This document shows, piece by piece, positions 1 to 8,855 of a DNA stretch of 12,080 bases (within the stretch, counting starts at the first letter, position 1; each line of letters starts with the position of its first letter). The stretch covers positions 1 to 12,080 of the forward strand of contig CANFFZ010000056.1 of the NCBI GenBank assembly GCA_947446155.1, read 5' to 3'. The stretch is from Chloroflexota bacterium (GTDB taxonomy: Bacteria > Chloroflexota > Dehalococcoidia > UBA2979). Both the position numbers and the translations under genes were made by a program. The notes under the pieces are model-generated. The model searched no databases. It was given only the letters and a program-made list of their open reading frames with translations, and was not told the origin of the DNA.

Positions 1-421
1 AGTCGTCCTGTTCGATGCCCTCGAGGACCGGGTGCGGGCGCTCGAATCGCACCGTGTTCCAGCCCATGTGCGGCACCGTCATCCCGAACGGGAAGCGCAC
101 GATCCGCCCACCGAGGACGCCGAGGCACTCGTGCCGGCCGCCTTCCTCGGACACCTCGAACAGCGCCTGCATCCCCATGCAGACGCCGAGGAACGGCCTG
201 CCCGAGGCGATGTAGTCGAGGATGGGGCCGTCCAGGCCGCCCTGCCGCAGGTGCGCCATGGTGTCTTCGGCTGCACCGACGCCCGGGACAATCAAGGCGC
301 GTGCGCCGGGGATCTTGGAGGGCTCACTGGTGACCAGCGGCTCGATGCCCGCGTGTACGACGGCGCGCTCCACGCTGCGGAGGTTGCCCGCCCCGTAGTC
401 CACGATCACCACGTCTGCCAT
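1..421 (-). CDS. hisH: Imidazole glycerol phosphate synthase, glutaminase subunit HisH (3' end beyond window)
   Basis: HisH is the class I glutamine amidotransferase subunit that releases ammonia from glutamine for HisF, which makes IGP and AICAR in histidine biosynthesis in the cytoplasm. Reading the minus strand from the ATG at 421-419, 140 residues are visible before the left edge; the usual length is about 200. The start reads MADVVIVDYGAGNLRSVERA, the typical HisH N-terminus. The oxyanion-strand region is VPGVG (residues about 45-49). The nucleophile elbow is GVCMGMQ with catalytic Cys at residue 81, and PHMGWN follows at about 117-122. The catalytic His/Glu pair lies in the missing C-terminal part. 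A GGAG ribosome site at 432-429 sits 7 bases before the ATG and supports this start. The gene is divergent from ligA and would be the first gene of a leftward transcript, probably continuing into other his genes (inferred). The protein identity is secure. Confidence 0.95.
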   Translation of the reverse strand, partial: MADVVIVDYGAGNLRSVERAVVHAGIEPLVTSEPSKIPGARALIVPGVGAAEDTMAHLRQGGLDGPILDYIASGRPFLGVCMGMQALFEVSEEGGRHECLGVLGGRIVRFPFGMTVPHMGWNTVRFERPHPVLEGIEQDD

Positions 422-449
422 TGCGATGCTCCAGGCGGTCGCCTGCTGA

Positions 450-2711
<2,262 letters not shown>

Positions 2712-3848
2712 ATGGCGCCCACAACCGAGGTCGAGCAGTACCGCGCGTTCCTGGCTGAGGAGGTCGACGGCCTCTTCATCTACGAGCGCCTCGCGGAAGC
2801 CGAGAGCGATGCCTCGCTGAAGGACATCTACCAGCGCCTCGCGAAGACGGAGGTGCGCCACCTCGATCTCTGGCGCGAGCAACTGCGGCTCGCTGGGGAG
2901 GACGACACCCCACCGCGGCCCTCGAACCGCGCGCGCATCCTGATGTGGATCGCGGGCCGCTTCGGCCACGACCTGGTGCTCCCGATCATCAAGTCGTTCG
3001 AGCGCGGCGCCACCGACATGTACACGGGCAACGCCATCGCAGAGCGCGAGGGCCTCCCACAGGACGAGTCCTCCCACGCCCGCGTGTTCGACGCGCTTTC
3101 GCGCAGCGGTGCCGGTGGGCGCGGCGTCCCAGGTTCGGTGATTGGGCGGATCGAAACGCGCCACCGCTCCCTCGGCGGTGGGAACGCGCTGCGGGCGGCC
3201 GTGCTAGGCGCGAACGACGGGCTGGTCTCCAACCTCGCGCTGGTAGCCGGCATCGCGGGCGCCGGAGTCGGGCGGGACGCTATCCTGTTGGCGGGCGTGG
3301 CCGGACTGCTCGCCGGCGCGTCGTCGATGGCGCTGGGCGAATGGATCTCCGTCACCTCCTCACGCGAAGCCGCTGAGGCACAGATCGAGGCAGAACGCGA
3401 GGAGTTGCGCCTCGACCCTGACGCCGAACGAGACGAACTCGCCCTCATCTACCAGGCGAAGGGACTCCCCCAGGCGGAAGCCGAGGCGCTCGCCAACGTC
3501 CTGCTGAAGGACCCGGAACACGCCCTGGCCACGCTGGCGCGGGAGGAACTCGGGATCGTCCCGGAGGAACTCGGCTCGCCGTGGGCGGCGGCGAGCACCT
3601 CGTTTGTCTTGTTCGGCATCGGCGCGATCATCCCGGTGCTGCCATTCATCCTTGCTGACGGGACCCCGGCGATCCTCGCGAGCGCGGCGGCGTCCGGCCT
3701 GGGCCTCTTCGGCCTCGGCGCCGGGATCACGCTGCTGACCGGCCGGTCGCTCTGGCGAAGCGGGATGCGTCAGGTAGCCCTCGGCCTCGCTGCGGCGGCG
3801 CTGACCTACGGCGTCGGCAGCCTCATCGGCGGCGTGACCGGTATCTAG
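2712..3848 (+). CDS. Erythrin (ferritin-like)-VIT1 fusion, MbfA-like membrane iron transporter
   Basis: This 378-residue protein joins two domains. Residues 1-130 form a ferritin/rubrerythrin-like helical domain with di-iron type ligands: Glu16/17 in helix 1, an E47-V-R-H50 motif and an E119-S-S-H122 motif. Residues about 158-378 form a VIT1/CCC1 domain. Its first membrane helix carries GANDG with Asp169, the conserved transport-path Asp of the family. A second helix (about 188-212) is followed by a Glu-rich cytoplasmic segment (about 213-285, e.g. EAEREE and AERDE) that matches the family's metal-binding domain, then three more helices (about 291-315, 319-344, 352-376). Known relatives are the alphaproteobacterial MbfA proteins, which export iron and protect against iron and peroxide stress; that role here is inferred. 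The ATG directly follows the ligA stop with no gap, and a G-run at about 2698-2703 may serve as ribosome site. No Fur-like box or internal promoter was seen. Manganese transport is an alternative. Confidence 0.88.
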   Translation: MAPTTEVEQYRAFLAEEVDGLFIYERLAEAESDASLKDIYQRLAKTEVRHLDLWREQLRLAGEDDTPPRPSNRARILMWIAGRFGHDLVLPIIKSFERGATDMYTGNAIAEREGLPQDESSHARVFDALSRSGAGGRGVPGSVIGRIETRHRSLGGGNALRAAVLGANDGLVSNLALVAGIAGAGVGRDAILLAGVAGLLAGASSMALGEWISVTSSREAAEAQIEAEREELRLDPDAERDELALIYQAKGLPQAEAEALANVLLKDPEHALATLAREELGIVPEELGSPWAAASTSFVLFGIGAIIPVLPFILADGTPAILASAAASGLGLFGLGAGITLLTGRSLWRSGMRQVALGLAAAALTYGVGSLIGGVTGI

Positions 3849-3851
3849 CGG

Positions 3852-4388
3852 ATGCCACTCGCCGTCCTCATCCGCCGCTACCTCCGGGACCTCGTGTTCG
3901 GAGCCGTCGATGGTGCCGTGACGACCTTTGCGATCGTCGCCGGGGCGGTGGGCGCCGACCTGGGGGGTGGGGTCATCCTCGTCCTCGGGGTCGCGAACCT
4001 GATCGCGGACGGGTTCTCGATGGGCGTCAGCGACTACCTCGGCACGAACGCCGACCAGGGGCAGCCGGGGAAGCGACGGCGAGCGTGTGACGGCGACCCT
4101 GACCCTCGAGGGGCGGCGGTGGCGACCTTCCTCGCGTTTGTCCTGGTTGGAGCGATCCCGCTCCTCCCGTTCGCCGTACATCTCATGAGCCCGAACCTCA
4201 TCGCCGAGCCGCTCTGGCCCAGCACTGCGCTAACCGCGCTCGCGTTCGCCGGCATCGGGGTCGCCAAGGCACGCGCGACGGTGACGCCGGTCTGGCGGGG
4301 CGCCGCGGAGACGCTCGTGCTCGGAGGTGGCGCGGCGAGCCTCGCCTTCGTCATCGGCTGGCTGCTCCGGGGTGTCGTTGGGATGTAG
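3852..4388 (+). CDS. Small VIT/CCC1-family membrane protein without the metal-binding loop
   Basis: This 178-residue membrane protein belongs to the VIT1/CCC1 family of divalent metal transporters. Helix 1 (about 14-36) contains FGAVDGAVTT with Asp20 in the position of the conserved VIT Asp. Helix 2 (about 41-60) ends in IADGFSMGVSDYLGT, a strong family signature. Three further helices follow (about 87-107, 124-140, 152-176). In most VIT1 proteins helices 2 and 3 are separated by a Glu-rich metal-binding segment of some 70-80 residues, as in the preceding gene. Here only about 20 residues, basic and Gly/Pro-rich (66-87), separate them, as in plant VIT-like (nodulin-21 type) proteins. The gene starts 3 bases after the upstream stop, so translational coupling is likely. 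It may act with the upstream protein in iron or manganese export (inferred); the substrate is unknown. The reading frame is intact, so this is not an obvious pseudogene. Confidence 0.82.
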   Translation: MPLAVLIRRYLRDLVFGAVDGAVTTFAIVAGAVGADLGGGVILVLGVANLIADGFSMGVSDYLGTNADQGQPGKRRRACDGDPDPRGAAVATFLAFVLVGAIPLLPFAVHLMSPNLIAEPLWPSTALTALAFAGIGVAKARATVTPVWRGAAETLVLGGGAASLAFVIGWLLRGVVGM

Positions 4389-4436
4389 ACGGTGCGGGGA
4401 CGGGTTCGGGGCGATGTTGACACATTGTAGATAGAC

Positions 4437-4452
4437 GCGGGGAGCATCCCGC
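4437..4452 (+). terminator. Weak hairpin after the ligA-VIT unit
   Basis: GCGGG (4437-4441) pairs with CCCGC (4448-4452) around a 6-base loop, about 50 bases after the last stop codon of the ligA unit. Only two T residues follow, so this is at best a weak terminator. It could also be chance in GC-rich sequence. Confidence 0.25.
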
Positions 4453-4479
4453 TTGCCGCCCGTAACCCGTCTCTACACT
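4453..4479 (+). promoter_or_regulatory. Candidate promoter of the mreB operon
   Basis: A TTGCCG (4453-4458) and a TACACT (4474-4479) are separated by 15 bases, slightly shorter than ideal. Transcription would start near 4486, leaving a leader of about 36 bases before the mreB GTG. A better -35 match, TTGACA at 4417-4422, has no -10 box at the right distance (TAGATA at 4428 is only 5 bases away), so I prefer the downstream pair. Confidence 0.35.
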
Positions 4480-4521
4480 CCGAACAGCGTCCCGCAGACT
4501 GTCCATTGAGGCACCTCACAC

Positions 4522-5583
4522 GTGATCAATCCGCTCTCGTCGTTCCTCGGCATGTTTTCGCATGACATCGCAATCGACCTCGGCACGGCCAACACCCTGG
4601 TGTCGGTCCGCGGCCGGGGCATCGTGATCGATGAGCCCTCGGTCGTCGCCATCGATCGCGTCACGAAACGCGTGCTGGCGATTGGTGCCGAGGCCAAGCG
4701 GATGGTCGGGCGGACACCGTCCTCGATCATCGCGGTACGCCCGCTGCGCGACGGGGTGATCTCCGACTTCGCGACGACCGAGAAGATGCTTCAGTACTTC
4801 ATCCGCTCCGTACACGAACGCTTCGGCATGGGCGTCGGCAAGCCGCGTGTCGTCGTCGGTATCCCATCCGGCGCCACCGAGGTTGAGAAGCGCGCCGTCC
4901 ACGACGCTGCCATCGCCGCTGGAGCACGCGCTGCCTACCTCATCGAAGAGCCGATGGCTGCCGCGATCGGTGCCGGGTTGCCGGTGATGGACGCGGCCGG
5001 CTCGATGTGCGTCGACATCGGTGGCGGCACGACCGAGGTGGCCGTGATCGCCCTCGGCGGTATCGTGCGATCGCAGTCCGCGCGCGCAGCCGGTGACGCG
5101 ATGGACATGGCGATCATGGACTACGCACGGCAGGTGCATAACCTCCTGATCGGCGAGCGCACGGCCGAGCAGTTGAAGATGGCCGCCGGCTCCGCCTTCC
5201 CGCTGGACGACGAAGGCACCGCTGACCTCCGTGGCCGCGACCTCGCCACTGGCCTGCCGAAGTCGGTCGAGGTCTCGACGATCGAGATCCGCGACGCGCT
5301 GTCGCTCGTCGTGAACGAGATCGTGCGGACCGTTCGGGCCACCATCGAGACCACGCCGCCGGAACTGGTGGCTGACCTGATGATGCACGGCATCGCGATG
5401 ACCGGCGGCGGTTCCATGCTGCGCGGCCTGGACCGCAAACTCGCGACTGAGACGCGCTTCCCCGTCTACGTGGGCGAAGACCCCCTGCGCTCGGTGGTCC
5501 GCGGCTGCGCCGATGCCCTCGAAGAGACGGAGACGCTCCAGAAGGTGCAGTCCGCCGTCGCTTCGCGCCGCCCGCCCCGATAG
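4522..5583 (+). CDS. mreB: Rod-shape-determining actin homologue MreB
   Basis: MreB is a bacterial actin that forms ATP-dependent membrane-bound filaments guiding lateral cell-wall synthesis. The 353 residues carry the actin-fold nucleotide motifs in order: phosphate 1 DLGTANT (19-25), VVGIPSGATEVEKRAV (111-126), EEPMAAAIGAGLPV with the catalytic Glu at 142/143, phosphate 2 DIGGGTTEVAVI (165-176) and the adenosine motif MTGGGSMLRG (293-302). The GTG start at 4522 is preferred to the ATG at 4552 because the N-terminus up to LGMFSHD resembles the start of E. coli MreB, whose short amphipathic leader precedes GMFSND. A modest GAGG ribosome site at 4508-4511 lies 10 bases upstream. The C-terminal tail after about residue 340 is a few residues longer than usual and basic. 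The gene heads a complete elongasome cluster; mreC follows after 55 bases. Confidence 0.97.
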   Translation: MINPLSSFLGMFSHDIAIDLGTANTLVSVRGRGIVIDEPSVVAIDRVTKRVLAIGAEAKRMVGRTPSSIIAVRPLRDGVISDFATTEKMLQYFIRSVHERFGMGVGKPRVVVGIPSGATEVEKRAVHDAAIAAGARAAYLIEEPMAAAIGAGLPVMDAAGSMCVDIGGGTTEVAVIALGGIVRSQSARAAGDAMDMAIMDYARQVHNLLIGERTAEQLKMAAGSAFPLDDEGTADLRGRDLATGLPKSVEVSTIEIRDALSLVVNEIVRTVRATIETTPPELVADLMMHGIAMTGGGSMLRGLDRKLATETRFPVYVGEDPLRSVVRGCADALEETETLQKVQSAVASRRPPR

Positions 5584-5624
5584 CGAGGCGACGCCGCGCG
5601 TCAGTCGAGGACGCCCAGGACGGT

Positions 5625-5631
5625 GAGGAGG
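5625..5631 (+). promoter_or_regulatory. Strong ribosome binding site of mreC
   Basis: GAGGAGG at 5625-5631 lies 7 bases before GTG 5639 and decides this start. It is the best Shine-Dalgarno match I noticed in the window; the other starts in the cluster rely on stop-start overlap or weak sites. Confidence 0.75.
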
Positions 5632-5638
5632 CGATCGC

Positions 5639-6469
5639 GTGACCGGCGCCCGCAACCTCGTCTGGCTCTCTGGCGCGTTTGTCGCCGCCCTGCTCTTGCT
5701 CGCGCTGTCGCCCATCCCGCTGGCGGGTGACGTCGAGTCGCGTGCCGCCGCCGTCGTCGCACCCGTTGCGAGCGCGCTGCGTGCGACCACGCGATCGATC
5801 TCGGATGTGGTACTGAACGCGGGCCAACTCGGCGAACTCTCGCGCGAAAACGCCTCGCTCCGCCAGGAACTCGCGCGCGCACAGGCCGAACTCGCCGCAG
5901 CGCGCGAGCAGCACACGGGGAGCGAGGAAGCGGGAGCCCTCCAGCAGGCAGCCGGCCAACTGGGCGCTCGCGTCACGGCACCCGTCCTGCTGCGCGACCC
6001 CGCCCCCGGCCGCCAGATGCTCCTCATCGGACGAGGCACGGCGGACGGCGTGCGGCCCGGCCAGCCGGTGCTTGGCCCCGGCGCCACCCTCGTCGGCATC
6101 GTGACTGCTTCGGACGAGCACCGAGCGCGCGTGCGCCTGCTGCACGACTCCGACAGCGCGGTCACGGGCGTCCTCCAGCCCTCGCGGACACAGGGCTCCC
6201 TGGCGGGTGATGGCAGCGGGCTACGGTTCGACCTCGTCGCCGCGACGGTGCCCGTGGCCTCCGGCGACCTGGTGCTGACAAGCGCACTCGGCGGGCTGCT
6301 GCCGCCAGGCCTGCTGATCGGACGGGTCGCGGACGTCGAGGCCCGCAGCGAAGAGATGTTCGCGCGGATCCGCGTGGAACCGCTCGTCGACTACGACCGC
6401 CTCGAACAACTGCTGGTGCTCACGGACTTCCGCCCCGGCCTCACGCTCACAGGCGAGGCGACGCGATGA
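5639..6469 (+). CDS. mreC: Rod-shape-determining protein MreC
   Basis: MreC is the bitopic elongasome scaffold that binds PBP2 and passes the activation signal to PBP2-RodA outside the membrane. In 276 residues it shows the family plan. A short N-terminus leads into one membrane helix (about 7-29). A coiled coil rich in Glu, Leu and Ala follows (about 62-108). Two beta-domains fill about 112-264, with the typical runs GRGTADGVRPGQPVL (131-145), LVGIV (151-155), LLHDSDSAVTGVL (167-179) and SGDLVLTSALGGLLPPGLLIGRV (208-230). The length is near the family norm. Its TGA overlaps the mreD ATG in an ATGA junction, which implies translational coupling. Sequence and position between mreB and mreD agree, so the assignment is firm. 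Confidence 0.95.
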   Translation: MTGARNLVWLSGAFVAALLLLALSPIPLAGDVESRAAAVVAPVASALRATTRSISDVVLNAGQLGELSRENASLRQELARAQAELAAAREQHTGSEEAGALQQAAGQLGARVTAPVLLRDPAPGRQMLLIGRGTADGVRPGQPVLGPGATLVGIVTASDEHRARVRLLHDSDSAVTGVLQPSRTQGSLAGDGSGLRFDLVAATVPVASGDLVLTSALGGLLPPGLLIGRVADVEARSEEMFARIRVEPLVDYDRLEQLLVLTDFRPGLTLTGEATR

Positions 6470-6939
6470 TCCTGGTCGCCGCGCTCCTCGGCGTATGCGC
6501 TGGACTGCTGCAGGGCGGGCCGCTGGCCCTGTTGGGCGAAGGTGGCGCGGCCATCGCGCTTCCCGGTGCGCTGGCCGCTGGCTGGGCTGCCGTCCGAGGC
6601 CCCCGTGAAGCCGTCGTGCTCACCTTCGCCGCCGCGGCCGTCCTCGGTGTGCTGTCCGAGGCACGCGTGGGCCTGTTCGCGCTCGCGTTGCTCCCGGCCG
6701 TCGCTGGCGGCACGCTGGCTGCCGCCGATGTCCCGGGACGCCGGACGCGATCCCTGCGTGCCGCGCTCGCTGGCCTATGCGCTGGCGCGGGGTACCTCGC
6801 AGTGCTCGCCATCCCCGCAGGGCCTCCCGCAGCAGGTGCCTCCCTTGTGTGGGGCGTGACCGCCGCCGCCCTCGTCGCAGGTGTGACCTGCGCGGCGATG
6901 TTCCCGTTGCGGCCACACGACCGGCGGTTGTTCGCGTGA
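6466..6939 (+). CDS. mreD: Rod-shape-determining membrane protein MreD (divergent)
   Basis: MreD is a small polytopic membrane protein that works with MreC in the elongasome; its biochemical role is not settled. The 157 residues are very hydrophobic, with four to five likely membrane segments (about 2-23, 28-44, 50-66, 69-88, 100-118, 126-146; adjacent ones may merge). The C-terminus is short and basic. I see no sharply diagnostic motif, so the call rests mainly on size, membrane topology and its place between mreC and the PBP2 gene. The start ATG overlaps the mreC stop and the stop overlaps the GTG of the next gene. The protein is extremely Ala/Leu/Gly-rich even for this genome. Confidence 0.8.
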   Translation: MILVAALLGVCAGLLQGGPLALLGEGGAAIALPGALAAGWAAVRGPREAVVLTFAAAAVLGVLSEARVGLFALALLPAVAGGTLAAADVPGRRTRSLRAALAGLCAGAGYLAVLAIPAGPPAAGASLVWGVTAAALVAGVTCAAMFPLRPHDRRLFA

Positions 6940-8855
6940 CGCGTCTCTCCGTCACCGTCCGTTTGCGGCTCGTGCTCGCGGCCATCGGTGTGATCTTCGC
7001 CGTGTTCGCCGTCGACCTCCTGCGCGCGCAGTGGCTCGATCCCGTCGTGGTGCCAGAGTGGGGCAGCGGTGTCACGCCCCGCGTCGTACCGGTCGAGGCC
7101 GCACGGGGGGTGATCACGGACCGCAACGGCGTCGTCCTCGCGCGAAATATCCCGGACTACCGGCTGGTCGTCATCCCGGGGCTGCTGCCGTCCGACGCCG
7201 AACCGAGGCGTCGCGCGCTCCTCGACCTCGAGGCGCATTCGGGCGTCAGCGTCGACCGCCTGGTGCGCGCCGCGGACACGCGTCTCGCGCAGGTCGCCCC
7301 GTACCAACCGGTGGTGTTGGAAGAGCATGTCCCCGCCGAGCGCGCGATCGCCCTGCGCGCCTCGCTCGCCGGGATGCACGCCGTGCGCGTCGAGGCCACC
7401 TCGACCCGTCGGTATGAGACGAGCGGATCGCTCGCACACGTCCTCGGCTACGTCGGGCCGATCTCGGCTGATCGGACGGCCGATCTGCAGAAGGCGGGCT
7501 ACAACGCGGACGGGCGCATTGGCGTAACGGGCGTGGAGTCCGTCTACGAGAGCCGCCTCCGAGGCGAGGCGGGCAAGCGCCTCGTGCTCGCTGACCCGCA
7601 GGGGCGCGAGGTCGGACTGCTCGGAGATAGCGCGCCGCGTGCCGGGTCGACCGTGGAACTCTCGATCGACGTCGGCCTACAGCGCGCGGCTGAAGCCGCC
7701 CTCCGCAAGGGCATCGAGAGTGGCCTCTCGATCGCCAGGACTGTCCCCGGTCGCGCGAAGCCGATCCCCGGTGGCGCCGCCATCGTGATGGATGTAAACA
7801 CTGGCGAGGTGCTGGCCCTGGTGTCACTCCCCTCGTACGACGCGAACCTGTTCAACGGCACGACCGAGGCCGCAACTCTCGACGGGGTGCTGCGCGACCT
7901 CGGCCATCCACTGGTGGACCGCACGTACATGGAGACGCGGTCGCCCGGATCGATCTTCAAGCCGCTCGTCGCCCTCGCAGCCCTCGAGGAAGGCATCGCG
8001 ACGGCGGATACGCGGATCACGAGCAACGGCTACATCACCGTCCAGAACGAGTACAACCCCGCGATCCAGTACGTGTTCAAGGACTGGATGGCACACGGCT
8101 CCATGGACATGACGCGCGCGCTCGCGCGGTCGTCGGACGTGTACTTCTACCTGCTCGCGGGCGGCTACCGGCAGAACGGCCGCGAGGTGTTCAAGGGCAT
8201 GGGAGTTGAGACGCTATCGAAGTGGGCACGCCTCGGCGGCTTCGGCCGGCCAACCGGCATCGACCTGCCGGGCGAGACCGAGGGCCTCGTGCCGGACAGC
8301 AAATGGAAGGAGAAGGAGGTTGGCGACCCGTGGGTCCTAGGTGACACCTATACCTACGGCATCGGCCAAGGGTACTTCACCTCCACGCCCGTGCAGATGG
8401 CCGTATTCGCCTCGGCGCTCGCCAACGGGGGCGACCTGCTCGCGCCTCGCGTCGTCCGAGGTTTCCGTCAGGACGGACGGTTCACGCCTAACGGGCGCAC
8501 GGTGACGGCGCGCCTGCCCGGCACCACCGCCCACTTCGACACGGTGCGTCGCGGCATGCTTGCGGCGGCAGCGCTCGATGGGACGGCGTTCACGGGCGTT
8601 CCGGCCGGCTGGCAACTCGCGGCGAAGACCGGCACTGCCGAGTTCGGCCAGCCCTACCCCGATGGCGAGTTCGACACCCACGCGTGGTTCTTGGCCTTCG
8701 GCCCCTTCGAGCGTCCCGAGATCGCCGTCGTCGTCTACCTCGAATACGGCGTCGGCTCCACGCACGCCGGCCCCGTCGCGAAAGAGATCCTCGAGGCCTA
8801 TCGCGCCTTGCCTGCGGGCCCGTCGCGCGTCAGCCAGCCGAGCGGTGCCCGATGA
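6936..8855 (+). CDS. mrdA: Penicillin-binding protein 2, elongasome transpeptidase
   Basis: PBP2 is the class B D,D-transpeptidase that cross-links peptidoglycan made by RodA during lateral growth. I start it at GTG 6936, which overlaps the mreD stop (GTGA). The frame is open further upstream, but that part is an arginine-rich shadow of mreD. The 639 residues begin with one membrane helix (about 9-29) and a periplasmic pedestal domain containing ARGVITDRNGVVLARN (56-71) and GVTGVESVYE-type sequence. The transpeptidase domain has SPGSIFK with nucleophile Ser339 and Lys342. The second motif is Ser399-Ser-Asp401, so the usual SxN position holds Asp, a variant I believe occurs in PBP2 enzymes. 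The third motif is KTGTAE with Lys564. All catalytic motifs are intact. The TGA overlaps the ATG of rodA. Synteny separates it from the division enzyme FtsI. Confidence 0.95.
   Translation: MTRLSVTVRLRLVLAAIGVIFAVFAVDLLRAQWLDPVVVPEWGSGVTPRVVPVEAARGVITDRNGVVLARNIPDYRLVVIPGLLPSDAEPRRRALLDLEAHSGVSVDRLVRAADTRLAQVAPYQPVVLEEHVPAERAIALRASLAGMHAVRVEATSTRRYETSGSLAHVLGYVGPISADRTADLQKAGYNADGRIGVTGVESVYESRLRGEAGKRLVLADPQGREVGLLGDSAPRAGSTVELSIDVGLQRAAEAALRKGIESGLSIARTVPGRAKPIPGGAAIVMDVNTGEVLALVSLPSYDANLFNGTTEAATLDGVLRDLGHPLVDRTYMETRSPGSIFKPLVALAALEEGIATADTRITSNGYITVQNEYNPAIQYVFKDWMAHGSMDMTRALARSSDVYFYLLAGGYRQNGREVFKGMGVETLSKWARLGGFGRPTGIDLPGETEGLVPDSKWKEKEVGDPWVLGDTYTYGIGQGYFTSTPVQMAVFASALANGGDLLAPRVVRGFRQDGRFTPNGRTVTARLPGTTAHFDTVRRGMLAAAALDGTAFTGVPAGWQLAAKTGTAEFGQPYPDGEFDTHAWFLAFGPFERPEIAVVVYLEYGVGSTHAGPVAKEILEAYRALPAGPSRVSQPSGAR

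Noticed and set aside
4417..4433. TTGACA followed by TAGATA as a mreB promoter
   Set aside because: The two boxes are only 5 bases apart, which sigma-70 type polymerase cannot use, and no -10 box lies 16-18 bases after the TTGACA.
4507..4518. Small palindrome TGAGG-CA-CCTCA just before the mreB start
   Set aside because: The 5-bp arms with a 2-base loop are too small to form a meaningful hairpin, and the GAGG is more simply the ribosome site.
5583..5594. GCGAGGCGACGC repeated exactly at 6453-6464, with a partial copy at 9955-9963, each near a gene end
   Set aside because: GGCGAGGC encodes common Gly-Glu-Ala codons here and similar strings occur inside genes (near 1230 and 7560), so chance from codon bias is sufficient.
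4516..6165. A 549-codon open frame on the minus strand across mreB and mreC
   Set aside because: The conserved plus-strand motifs of MreB and MreC fix the coding strand. The antisense translation is low-complexity and arises from third-position G/C bias.
6777..6935. Upstream extension of the PBP2 frame inside mreD
   Set aside because: The translation is Arg-rich shadow of mreD; the GTG at 6936 overlaps the mreD stop and directly precedes the membrane helix expected at a PBP2 N-terminus.
6447..7439. A 330-codon minus-strand frame over mreD and the PBP2 start
   Set aside because: It is rich in Arg/Ala/Thr/Pro without any motif and covers the overlapping start-stop junctions of an intact operon.
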